A stretch of 15,962 nt of DNA from Bacteroidales bacterium (GTDB lineage: Bacteria; Bacteroidota; Bacteroidia; Bacteroidales; B18-G4), in NCBI GenBank assembly GCA_023145125.1, contig JAGLEK010000308.1:1-15962 (forward strand), in the 5' to 3' direction. The translations under genes and the position numbers were made by a program. Below the pieces are notes generated by a model that had not been told where the DNA came from, ran no database searches, and saw only the letters and a program-made list of their open reading frames with translations. Shown in pieces: positions 9,748-15,962 of this stretch. Numbering within the stretch: the stretch's first letter is position 1; each line of letters opens with the position of its first letter.

Positions 9748-9780
9748 TAAAGTTAATGAATAAAAAATTTAATATGCAAA
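9748..9780 (-). promoter_or_regulatory. Candidate Bacteroidetes-type promoter for the TonB receptor operon
   Basis: On the minus strand TTTG (9780-9777) is followed after 21 bases by TAACTTTAC (9755-9747). The Bacteroidetes primary sigma factor recognises a -33 TTTG and a -7 TAnnTTTG; this copy has A for G at the last core position. A start site near 9741 would leave a leader of about 38 nt before the ATG at 9703. The region is AT-rich, so chance matches are possible, but two other candidates in this window share the TTTAC ending. Confidence 0.45.
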
Positions 9781-9784
9781 TATT

Positions 9785-9815
9785 ATTAACTCTACATTAA
9801 AAAATAATTAACATT
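9785..9815 (-). promoter_or_regulatory. Possible LytTR-type operator upstream of the receptor operon
   Basis: Reading the minus strand, AATGTTAAT (9815-9807) and AGAGTTAAT (9793-9785) form a direct repeat with a 22-base period. The family consensus for LytTR regulators is a 9-base site of the form [TA][AC][CA]GTTN[AG][TG], repeated after a 12-13 base spacer; each half here has one mismatch. The proximal half ends 4 bases before the TTTG element of the receptor promoter, a typical activator position. The surrounding DNA is AT-rich, so this is a weak call taken alone. Confidence 0.3.
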
Positions 9816-9829
9816 CCCTTAACAATCTG

Positions 9830-10285
9830 CTAAATATAAGGACGTTCGAGGATTGCTGAATAAATAATCGCTTTCCGAAGGTCAATTCTAGCAGCTTTAT
9901 GTTGTTTTTCAGTTGTTTCTTTCATGATATCAACAAAAGATATCCGGCCCAGGGAACTCATTCCTTCACTTTCCAATGCCTCAAGTCCTTTACTATGACC
10001 TGCATATTCGCTCTGGAATGATCCGGAAAGAGGCTTGTCTTCAATTTCTGTAAGCATGGGTTCATCGTATTCGTATTCCACAAGCTCGGGCTCAGGAACC
10101 TGGACTTGCTGTCCTTCAAGCAATTGTTCGAGCAGCGACTTTGTCCTGGAGACGGCAGTTTCTTCTTCAGGTACAGATGAGGCCTGGCTTTGAGGCCGGG
10201 CTTTTTGTTTCTTTTTCTGGCTTGCCTTGTATATGCTGGCACCAAGCCAGATAACACCTATCAAAATGTAAATAAACTCTTCCAT
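9830..10285 (-). CDS. Small membrane-anchored protein of unknown function
   Basis: The product is 151 residues. Residues about 4-20 (FIYILIGVIWLGASIYK) form one hydrophobic span, followed at once by KASQKKKQKARPQ; this predicts an N-out, C-in anchor with a cytoplasmic body. The middle (about 36-110) is acidic and low in complexity (EPELVEYEYDEP). The C-terminus, DLRKAIIYSAILERPYI, is hydrophobic and compact and resembles the ending I remember in small Bacteroidetes proteins of unknown function, so it may be a docking tail; I cannot confirm this without a search. The gene stands alone between the response regulator (162-base gap upstream) and the TonB receptor (126-base gap downstream). Its upstream gap carries a promoter-like sequence and the best repeat pair in the window. 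I do not recognise a named family. Confidence 0.82.
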   Translation of the reverse strand: MEEFIYILIGVIWLGASIYKASQKKKQKARPQSQASSVPEEETAVSRTKSLLEQLLEGQQVQVPEPELVEYEYDEPMLTEIEDKPLSGSFQSEYAGHSKGLEALESEGMSSLGRISFVDIMKETTEKQHKAARIDLRKAIIYSAILERPYI

Positions 10286-10314
10286 GCGTTGGTTTGGTTT
10301 TTGGCTATGCTAGT

Positions 10315-10345
10315 GTAAAAATATTAAAAAATTTAAAATATCAAA
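10315..10345 (-). promoter_or_regulatory. Candidate promoter for the 151-residue membrane protein gene
   Basis: On the minus strand TTTG (10345-10342) is followed after 18 bases by TATTTTTAC (10323-10315), close to the Bacteroidetes TTTG/TAnnTTTG pattern with A replacing the final G. Transcription would start near 10308, about 22 nt before the ATG at 10285. The stretch between is almost all A and T, which lowers the value of the match. Confidence 0.38.
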
Positions 10346-10350
10346 GAGAA

Positions 10351-10387
10351 AATCAGTTTTCGGTTGACATAAATCAGTTAACGGTTG
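10351..10387. repeat. Two 16-base direct repeats with a 21-base period, possible LytTR operator
   Basis: AATCAGTTTTCGGTTG (10351-10366) and AATCAGTTAACGGTTG (10372-10387) are identical at 14 of 16 positions and start exactly 21 bases apart, two helical turns. They lie in the gap between the LytTR regulator gene and the 151-residue gene, ending 5 bases upstream of that gene's candidate -33 element. TCAGTTAAC and ACGGTTGGT inside the second copy each differ from the LytTR 9-base consensus at one position, and a 21-base period fits a dimer of LytTR domains on one face of the DNA. The repeat is plain in the sequence; its binding partner is inference. Confidence 0.6.
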
Positions 10388-10447
10388 GTGCAAATAAGTA
10401 ACACGGGGATGAACCAATGCATCAATTTTACATTATTTTACCGCCTG

Positions 10448-11197
10448 TTATAAGTGCGTGATGACCTCAATGATCTTTTCGCGCTTTCGCCTGGAAACAG
10501 GGATTCTGCTACCATCGGTCATCTCAATATATCCTCCGTCGTACTTCAAGAACCCCTTGATGAATTTTACATTCACCAGGTGGGATTTATGCGGACGTAT
10601 GAAATTATGATCGCTGAGCAACTGCTCATTCTCTTTCAGTGTTTTGGATACCAGGATCTTTTTGCCGTCGGACAGGAAAAAGTTTGTATAATAATTATCG
10701 CTTTCACATCTGATGATATGATCGGTTTCAATGATGTGGATCTTCTCGGATGTTGAAAGTATGATCTTATGCGGATCGGCATCCCTCGCTTTGATGTTAT
10801 CTAAAAGTACCTGTATGTTCTGATTCATCTTTTGATCGCTGAGCTTGGTTTCAACCTTTTTCAATGCCCTGACCAGCTCTTCCGGATCGATAGGCTTGAG
10901 AAGGTAGTCAAGGGCGCTGTATTTTATGGCTTTGATAGCAAACTGATCGAAAGCTGTTGTGAAAATGATCTCGAAATTGATCTCATCAAGTTCTTCCAGC
11001 ATCCTGAAACCGCTGCCATCAGGCATCTGAATATCGAGAAAAACCACATCAGGATTATGTTCCCTGATCTCCTTCAGGCCACCGCGATAACTGTCTGTTT
11101 CTGCAACAATCTCCACGTTTTTACAATAGCGGTCGAGCATTCCGCGCAAAGTTTCCCGGGAGTGTCTTTCATCCTCAACGATAATACCTCTGATCAT
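10448..11197 (-). CDS. LytTR-family response regulator
   Basis: The product is 249 residues: a receiver domain (1-120) and a LytTR DNA-binding domain (about 143-247). Receiver landmarks are the acidic cluster E8-D9-E10, phospho-acceptor D55 in VVFLDIQMPDG, T80/T81 in IIFTTAFDQFAIKA and K101 in DYLLKPID. The LytTR part shows KIHIIETDHIIRCESDNYYT, NFIRPHKSHLVNVKFI and GGYIEMTDGSRIPVSRRK, the usual signature. It should be phosphorylated by the kinase encoded just upstream and bind paired direct repeats about 21-22 bases apart. The frame is open to 11359, overlapping the kinase gene, but the start at 11197 gives the canonical receiver N-terminus (MIRGIIVEDE), and a promoter-like sequence lies between. 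The 100-base gap suggests partly independent transcription. Candidate target sites occur at 10351-10387 and 9785-9815. Confidence 0.95.
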   Translation of the reverse strand: MIRGIIVEDERHSRETLRGMLDRYCKNVEIVAETDSYRGGLKEIREHNPDVVFLDIQMPDGSGFRMLEELDEINFEIIFTTAFDQFAIKAIKYSALDYLLKPIDPEELVRALKKVETKLSDQKMNQNIQVLLDNIKARDADPHKIILSTSEKIHIIETDHIIRCESDNYYTNFFLSDGKKILVSKTLKENEQLLSDHNFIRPHKSHLVNVKFIKGFLKYDGGYIEMTDGSRIPVSRRKREKIIEVITHL

Positions 11198-11235
11198 GTG
11201 CAAGTAGTTTATGTAAATAACGGGCTGATAATCCA

Positions 11236-11268
11236 GTAAAGTTATAATTAGTTTCTGAGAGCAGCAAA
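11236..11268 (-). promoter_or_regulatory. Candidate promoter for the response regulator gene
   Basis: On the minus strand TTTG (11268-11265) is followed after 20 bases by TAACTTTAC (11244-11236). This -7 element is identical to the one proposed for the TonB receptor operon. Transcription would start near 11229, about 32 nt before the ATG at 11197. It lies in the gap after the kinase stop codon, so the regulator may be made both from kinase readthrough and from its own promoter. Confidence 0.5.
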
Positions 11269-11297
11269 CATTAGCTCCGGAAAACCTTAAGGGCTTG

Positions 11298-14200
11298 TTA
11301 ATCGTCGAAATAAAGGATATTGATTTCAACCCTGGTGCCGCCTGGCATGTTGCTGTCATTATACAGGTCGGTTACCTGAACTGAAAACTTTTCTTTGTTT
11401 TGTTTATTTAGGATCTCCAGTCTTTCCCTTGTGATGAGCATCCCCCTTGATCTTCTTATAATTCCTGATGCATCCCTTATCTCCTGCGCCTTTTTACGGC
11501 CGATCCCATTGTCTTCGATCGTACAGAAGATAAAGTTTTTCTGTAGTTGGAGGGAAATCTTAATATGGCCCTGGTCAGGGCTGTGCACCAGCCCGTGGAT
11601 AATTGCATTTTCAACAAAGGGCTGAATGATCATGGGTGGGATCTCCATGAATTCCTGGTCTATGTTGTTATCTATCTCCAGCTCATAATCAAACTTATTG
11701 TCGAAGCGCAAGCGTTCAATATCTATATAGTGCTTTAAAGCCGTCAACTCATCCTTGACAGGGATGCTGGATTCCCTTGAATTGGAAAGTATCAGGCGCA
11801 TCAATTGCGAAAACTTGGAAAGATAATGAATGGCTTTATCGGTGTTGCTGGCGATTACAAAGCTCTGAATAGCGTTGAGGGAATTAAAGATGAAGTGAGG
11901 GTTCATCTGAAGCTGAAGGGCCTTCTGCTGAATGTCGAAAAGTTCCTTTTCAATGGCCAGGACTTTTTTCTCCACTTCGTGTTTTCTTTTCATCGTACGG
12001 ATCCTCCAATAAATAAATGACCAGAGCAGGGCGAAGATGAGTGCGCCGAAAATCCCTCTGAAGATCAAGGTGTCCCACCAGGGTGGACGAATAATAATAT
12101 GCAGGGAGATGCCGGCTTCATTCCAGATACCGTCATTGTTCGAGCCCTTAACACGGAAGGTATATGAACCCGGGGAAACCCGGGTATACTCCGCTCTGCG
12201 GCGCCCGGCGTCACGGTAATTCCATTCTTCATCATATTCGTCAAGGATATAGGCATATTTATTTTTCGCAGGGTTTGTGTAATCCAGTGCCGAGAATTCG
12301 ATGGAGAAGAAGTTGTCATCATGATTCAGGCGAATGGTATCACCATCACAGAATTCTCTCTCTACGGCTTCATTAAGCTTCTTAAATGAAGTGATCACTA
12401 TGCGTGGAGCTTGCTCATTGAGTGCGATCTCTTCCGGGATAAAACTGTTAAATCCGTCCATCCCCCCGAAAAACATTTCCCCGTCACCGGCATGAAACCA
12501 GGCACCGCCATTGAACTCATTTCCCTGCAGGCCATCATTTATGTCATAATTTATAAATTCACCGGTGGCGGGATTGAATTTTGACATGCCCCAATTGGTG
12601 GTTAGCCAGAGGTTTCCGTTTTTATCTTCAAGAGTGATATAAACCACATTATTCGGTAATCCGTCTTGCTCATCATAATAAGTGAATATTTCATTTGCGG
12701 GATCAAAGTGGTTCAGCCCGCCACCCATGGTTCCGATCCAGAAGTTGCCCTTGCTGTCTTCGTAAATGCCATATACCGCATTTGAGCTGATACTTTTTGT
12801 GTCATCCGGATCTGAAACATATGAAGTAAATTCATCCTTCACCGGATCGTAGCTGTTAAGGCCATTGTCGGTGCCAAACCAAAGTTTATTTTGTTTGTCT
12901 TCATAGATTATCCAGACCTGGTCGCTGGATATACTTTTTGGGTCCCCTGGCTTGTGCACCCATGACCTGATAGTGGCAGAATCCGGATGGAAGGCATTGA
13001 GCCCCCTGGTTGAACCAACCCAAATATACCCCTTATGATCTTCCGTGACCCAGAGTAAATTATTGCTATTCAGCGAAATTGGATTATCCGGCGAAGCTGA
13101 ATAACTTGTATACATTCCGGTAGATGGCACATACCTGTACAAACCATCACTGCTGGTGGCAAACCAGAAATTTCCCCGGTGGTCCTTGTGAAGTGATCGG
13201 ATCCTTACATCTGCAAGGTCTGTATAAGGATCGATCATATGGTGCAGGCGGCTGTATCTGTCGTTTTTCCTGTCGAAAATATTCACACCCTTGCCGGTAC
13301 TTAGCCAGATGAGGCCTTCTTCATCCTTAAATATACTGTGGATCACATTGCTGCTTAAAGAATGTGGGTCATCCGGGTCCCTGCGGTAATAATTGAATTT
13401 ACTTAATCCCAGCTGGACTTTATTCACTCCTTTGTAGGTTCCGATCCAAACAGACCCCTGGTCATCTTCGAAAATGCAATTCACATCATCATTGCTTATG
13501 CTCGTGCTTTTTCCCGAGTGGCTGTAATGAATAAACTCTTGCTTTTCCCGATCAAAGATGTTCAGCTTATCATTTGTCCCTATCCAAAAAGTGCCACGTG
13601 AGTCCTCTATTATAGCCTTAACCGCATTATTGCTTAAGCTGGATGGATCCTGATGGCTGTGATAAAAACGTTTGAAGCCTGTATGCTCGCCAAGGAAGAG
13701 GTTTAAGCCGTCTTGAGTGCCAATCCACAGATTCCCATAGTTATCCTCATAAATCTCATTGACCTGATCGCTGCTGATGCTGTTTTTATCTTCCGGGTTA
13801 TGAAAAAAGGGAGTAAAAAACTTTGTGGAATCATCGAATTTAAATAATCCGAACCTTGTAGCGATCCATAGAAATCCATTCCGGTCCTGAATTACCTTGT
13901 TGATCCAGTTGGTTCTGATGCTGTCGACACCTGTAATGTTAAAGCTGGTACGCGTATAAACCTGATTGAACTTGTCATATCTGTTCAATCCCTGGACTGT
14001 GCTGATCCATAGATATCCGCTACGGTCCTGGTAAAGATGATTGATAGTGTTGTCGCTGAGACTATTGCTTTCTCCGGGGATATTTTTGATGACAGTAAAA
14101 CTTTTTGTAGACCTGTCGAAGCGGTTTAAGCCATCCTGTGTCCCGACCCAGATTATTCCCTCCTCATCTTCCAGCAGTGTATTAATTGTCGGGTTGCTCA

Positions 14201-14465
14201 TCCCGTCATGCTTGTTAAAAATTCTGAAATCATAACCATCATATTGGTTGAGACCGTCCCAGGTGCCAAACCACATATAGCCTTCCCTGTCCTGAATAAT
14301 GGTGTTTACCATATTCTGACTTAAGCCTTTAACCCTCTTAATGTTTTCAGTTTTAATGCTCTCAAAGCTGACTGCCTGGAGTTCCTGCGTCCTGCTCTGA
14401 GGGCTGCACAACAGCAACAGGATGGGTAATACGATGAATAAGCGATATGTATGATTAATTTCCAT
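11298..14465 (-). CDS. Two-propeller periplasmic sensor histidine kinase (LytS/YehU type)
   Basis: This 1055-residue kinase has a signal peptide (about 1-27). Residues about 60-678 hold 14 propeller repeats of the form W[FVIL]GTxxGLNxFD (for example WFGTWDGLNQYDG, WVGTQDGLNRFDR, WIGTMGGGLNHFDP), enough for two seven-bladed beta-propellers in the periplasm. A Y_Y_Y domain follows at about 718-795, then one membrane span at 800-820 and a coiled-coil linker. The catalytic part is the His_kinase (PF06580) type: H857 in LQMNPHFIFNSLNAIQ is the phosphorylation site, N953 lies in PFVENAIIHGL and D985 in the DNGIG box of the ATPase domain. Similar sensor halves occur in hybrid two-component systems of polysaccharide loci, but here there is no fused receiver or AraC domain; a LytTR regulator is encoded next instead. 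The start at 14465 overlaps the upstream lipoprotein gene by 11 bases, implying translational coupling. The ligand is unknown. Confidence 0.95.
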   Translation of the reverse strand: MEINHTYRLFIVLPILLLLCSPQSRTQELQAVSFESIKTENIKRVKGLSQNMVNTIIQDREGYMWFGTWDGLNQYDGYDFRIFNKHDGMSNPTINTLLEDEEGIIWVGTQDGLNRFDRSTKSFTVIKNIPGESNSLSDNTINHLYQDRSGYLWISTVQGLNRYDKFNQVYTRTSFNITGVDSIRTNWINKVIQDRNGFLWIATRFGLFKFDDSTKFFTPFFHNPEDKNSISSDQVNEIYEDNYGNLWIGTQDGLNLFLGEHTGFKRFYHSHQDPSSLSNNAVKAIIEDSRGTFWIGTNDKLNIFDREKQEFIHYSHSGKSTSISNDDVNCIFEDDQGSVWIGTYKGVNKVQLGLSKFNYYRRDPDDPHSLSSNVIHSIFKDEEGLIWLSTGKGVNIFDRKNDRYSRLHHMIDPYTDLADVRIRSLHKDHRGNFWFATSSDGLYRYVPSTGMYTSYSASPDNPISLNSNNLLWVTEDHKGYIWVGSTRGLNAFHPDSATIRSWVHKPGDPKSISSDQVWIIYEDKQNKLWFGTDNGLNSYDPVKDEFTSYVSDPDDTKSISSNAVYGIYEDSKGNFWIGTMGGGLNHFDPANEIFTYYDEQDGLPNNVVYITLEDKNGNLWLTTNWGMSKFNPATGEFINYDINDGLQGNEFNGGAWFHAGDGEMFFGGMDGFNSFIPEEIALNEQAPRIVITSFKKLNEAVEREFCDGDTIRLNHDDNFFSIEFSALDYTNPAKNKYAYILDEYDEEWNYRDAGRRRAEYTRVSPGSYTFRVKGSNNDGIWNEAGISLHIIIRPPWWDTLIFRGIFGALIFALLWSFIYWRIRTMKRKHEVEKKVLAIEKELFDIQQKALQLQMNPHFIFNSLNAIQSFVIASNTDKAIHYLSKFSQLMRLILSNSRESSIPVKDELTALKHYIDIERLRFDNKFDYELEIDNNIDQEFMEIPPMIIQPFVENAIIHGLVHSPDQGHIKISLQLQKNFIFCTIEDNGIGRKKAQEIRDASGIIRRSRGMLITRERLEILNKQNKEKFSVQVTDLYNDSNMPGGTRVEINILYFDD

Positions 14466-14736
14466 AACAGGATTTGGACCTTTTTCTTTTGAAATTGCGC
14501 CGTTTATTAAGCTTTTTTGCGCGCTTTTTAGAGTTTTTTATCATCGCCTGGGTTTCAAGCGGCTGGATATTGTAATGGTGTTTGTGAAAATCATTAACGA
14601 GCTTTTCATTCTCTTTCTTCATCCGCTTCTCCGACTTGTATGCCGTTCGCTGTGCCCTTGTCATATCCGAACGGCATGATAAAAACATGCTCGCTGCTGA
14701 CAGGATGATGATAATGAAGATGACCTTATTTCTCAT
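14455..14736 (-). CDS. Small, very basic lipoprotein of unknown function
   Basis: The product is 93 residues. The N-terminus, MRNKVIFIIIILSAASMFLSC, is a lipoprotein-type signal with C21 as the likely lipidated residue; the lipobox (FLSC) is loose but acceptable for Bacteroidetes. The mature part is about 73 residues, predicted helical and rich in Lys and Arg; the last 30 residues (from about MIKNSKKRAKKLNKRR) are strongly basic. The segment HYNIQPLETQAMIKNSKKRAKKLNK resembles small Bacteroidetes proteins I have seen annotated only as hypothetical. Its stop codon lies inside the start of the kinase gene (11-base overlap), so the two are almost certainly co-transcribed and translationally coupled. 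A periplasmic accessory to the sensor is possible, but no motif proves it. The basic tail could bind peptidoglycan, lipopolysaccharide or another polyanion. Confidence 0.8.
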   Translation of the reverse strand: MRNKVIFIIIILSAASMFLSCRSDMTRAQRTAYKSEKRMKKENEKLVNDFHKHHYNIQPLETQAMIKNSKKRAKKLNKRRNFKRKRSKSCYGN

Positions 14737-14821
14737 TTTGATATTGCGGGAAATAGACCACTAAGTTAGCATTTTGCAATGAATGCCTGCATGTCATAAG
14801 CAAAAGAGGAAATATTATTGC

Positions 14822-14829
14822 TACTTTTG
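14822..14829 (+). promoter_or_regulatory. Candidate -7 element for the plus-strand gene pair
   Basis: TACTTTTG (followed by C) matches the Bacteroidetes -7 consensus TAnnTTTG exactly. It would start transcription around 14836, about 25 nt before the ATG at 14861. No TTG is seen at the usual -33 distance, so either the promoter is weak or needs an activator, or the match is chance. It lies in the 124-base divergent gap shared with the lipoprotein-kinase operon. Confidence 0.42.
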
Positions 14830-14860
14830 CGTTGGCAAATATCAAGGCTTACAAGTAATT

Positions 14861-15331
14861 ATGTCATACAAAAGATTTTTCCCGCTTGTTTTGCTCTTTC
14901 TTATCCTGGCAGGATCTGTTTTCCATGCCTGTAAAAAAGGAGAAGACCCGAATAGCAATATTCCATATGCTTATATAAATGTGGTGATCAATCCCAATTC
15001 CACTATGTACCAGGAATTGAATATTGTAGGTGGATGGATGTATTATCCTTATGTGGATCCTCCCAGCAGGGGACTCATCATCTACCGGATGACCCAGGAT
15101 GATTTTTTGGCTTATGAACGCACTCCGCCGATCAATTCTGACCTTTGCTGTGATCCGGAAACCCTTCTTTGCACCCGTCTGATCGTGGACGATTACTACC
15201 CGTTTGTACATGATACTTGTTCGGATTTTTCATTTCAGATACTTGATGGATCCCCGATCGAACCTGCAACGATTCCGCTTAAGCAATACCAGACCCATTA
15301 CGATGGCTTAAACCTTTATATAACCAATTAG
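14861..15331 (+). CDS. Lipoprotein with a Rieske-like domain lacking iron-sulfur ligands
   Basis: This 156-residue product has a lipoprotein signal (MSYKRFFPLVLLFLILAGSVFHAC, C24 lipidated) followed by KKGEDP. The frame is open from 14783, but the start at 14861 gives a clean signal and follows a good -7 element. Residues about 70-155 follow the Rieske pattern I recall for Bacteroidetes lipoproteins: GLIIYRMTQDDFLAYERTPP, C96-C97, C104TRLIVDD, DTC120SDFSFQILDGSPIEPATIPL and LKQYQTHYDGLNLYIT. In a functional Rieske protein two C-x-H/C-x-x-H motifs bind a 2Fe-2S cluster; here the first is TPPIN and the second DTCSDFSF, with no histidine in either. The remaining cysteines may form disulfides in the periplasm. 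It should be anchored in the outer or inner membrane. The next gene starts 23 bases after its stop. Fold assignment is moderately sure; function unknown. Confidence 0.78.
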   Translation: MSYKRFFPLVLLFLILAGSVFHACKKGEDPNSNIPYAYINVVINPNSTMYQELNIVGGWMYYPYVDPPSRGLIIYRMTQDDFLAYERTPPINSDLCCDPETLLCTRLIVDDYYPFVHDTCSDFSFQILDGSPIEPATIPLKQYQTHYDGLNLYITN

Positions 15332-15354
15332 GCTTTTCATCCTCAGGAAAACAA

Positions 15355-15962
15355 ATGATGCCTGATAACAGAATTAAAAATGCTCGCTGGCTGCTTGCCG
15401 GAATTCTACTGATTACTCTTCTGGCATACCTCCCTTCCCTGAACAACGGCTTCACAAACTGGGATGATCCGGAACAGGTGGTAGAAAACCGGGATATTCA
15501 GGAATTGTCCTTTTCCAATACCTCCGGCATCTTCAGTACATTTTATATTGGGATGTATCAGCCCGTGACCACCCAGGTTTATGGTGTCGTTTACAGCATT
15601 TTCGGGGCCGATGCCCGGGCGTTTCATTCAGTCTCTCTTTTGTTACACCTGCTGAATGTCATACTGGTATTTTTACTTGTCAGGAACTTTAGCAGGCGCG
15701 ATTCCCTTGCACTCATTACTGCGGCACTCTTTGCCTTGAATCCGATGCAGACAGAATCAGTGGCGTGGATATCGGCGATGAGCAATTTATTGTACACCAC
15801 TTTTTATTTAGCCGGGCTTATTACCTATATCGACTATGTTCGCCGGAAGCAGACGAAAAACCTGCTTTTTACATTGCTGTTTTTTATGCTTTCGCTACTG
15901 TCGAAACCTGCAGCTGTTACCTTTCCCATAGTGATCTTTTTGGCTGATCTGTATTTCAGGAG
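15355..15962 (+). CDS. GT-C glycosyltransferase-like membrane protein, N-terminal part (cut by window end)
   Basis: The reading frame is open from ATG at 15355 (a second ATG follows at 15358) to the window end, 202 codons, with no stop. It starts with a membrane span (WLLAGILLITLLAYL) and then GFTNWDDPEQVV. The acidic pair D37-D38 in the first outer loop matches the catalytic or metal-binding acid position of GT-C enzymes (PMT/TMTC type). Further on are YQPVTTQVYG, FHSVSLLLHLLNVILVFLLV, ALNPMQTESVAWISAMSNLL and LSKPAAVTFPIVIFLADLYF, all close to the bacterial TMTC-like family, which often carries C-terminal tetratricopeptide repeats. Such enzymes use polyprenyl-phosphate sugars on the outer side of the inner membrane. 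The repeats, if any, lie outside the window. It probably shares a transcript with the lipoprotein gene 23 bases upstream. Confidence 0.85.
   Translation, partial: MMPDNRIKNARWLLAGILLITLLAYLPSLNNGFTNWDDPEQVVENRDIQELSFSNTSGIFSTFYIGMYQPVTTQVYGVVYSIFGADARAFHSVSLLLHLLNVILVFLLVRNFSRRDSLALITAALFALNPMQTESVAWISAMSNLLYTTFYLAGLITYIDYVRRKQTKNLLFTLLFFMLSLLSKPAAVTFPIVIFLADLYFR

Noticed and set aside
10832..11239. Plus-strand open frame of 135 codons opposite the response regulator
   Set aside because: It is fully explained as the complement of conserved receiver-domain codons and has no recognisable product.
11285..11292. Perfect palindrome CCTTAAGG between kinase and regulator
   Set aside because: An 8-base palindrome is common by chance, and no stem extension or T-tract makes it a terminator or operator.
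11198..11359. N-terminal extension of the response regulator frame
   Set aside because: The extra 54 residues do not look like protein, overlap the kinase gene, and include the candidate promoter; the receiver domain begins at MIRGIIVEDE.

Overview
The window looks like chromosomal DNA of a Bacteroidetes (Bacteroidota) bacterium, probably Bacteroidales or a near relative. The evidence is a type IX secretion (T9SS) cargo C-terminus, a PorV/PorQ-family barrel, a TonB-dependent receptor with an N-terminal carboxypeptidase-regulatory-like domain, a periplasmic-propeller LytS-type kinase with a LytTR regulator, and promoter-like sequences close to the Bacteroidetes pattern (TTTG, then TAnnTTTG) rather than sigma70 boxes. 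No rRNA, tRNA, CRISPR array or insertion sequence was seen. Gene density is high and no gap without a gene exceeds about 165 bases.

Layout. From 52 to 14736 every gene is on the minus strand; from 14861 to the end genes are on the plus strand, with a divergent 124-base gap between. Reading the minus strand in transcription order: a small basic lipoprotein (14736-14455) overlaps by 11 bases the start of a large two-propeller sensor histidine kinase (14465-11298); then comes a LytTR response regulator with its own promoter-like sequence (11197-10448); a 151-residue membrane-anchored protein of unknown function (10285-9830); a three-gene outer-membrane cluster of TonB-dependent receptor (9703-5984), 1413-residue T9SS cargo (5967-1726) and PorV/PorQ-like barrel (1680-622); a weak terminator; and greA (525-52). 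On the plus strand are a lipoprotein with a Rieske-like C-terminal pattern lacking the iron-sulfur ligands, and the first 202 codons of a multi-membrane-span GT-C glycosyltransferase-like protein cut by the window end.

How the parts may work together. The receptor, cargo and PorV-like genes are tightly packed and share a layout that suggests one outer-membrane machine: a secreted surface protein, a barrel of the family that escorts T9SS cargo, and a TonB-powered receptor, with no SusD-like partner. The kinase and LytTR regulator form a classical two-component pair. Upstream of the 151-residue gene there is a clear pair of 21-base-period direct repeats, and upstream of the receptor operon a weaker 22-base-period pair. 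Each lies just before a TTTG element, and the spacing is that expected for LytTR-family binding sites. The working hypothesis, which is inference, is that this sensor pair controls the membrane gene and the outer-membrane operon beside it.
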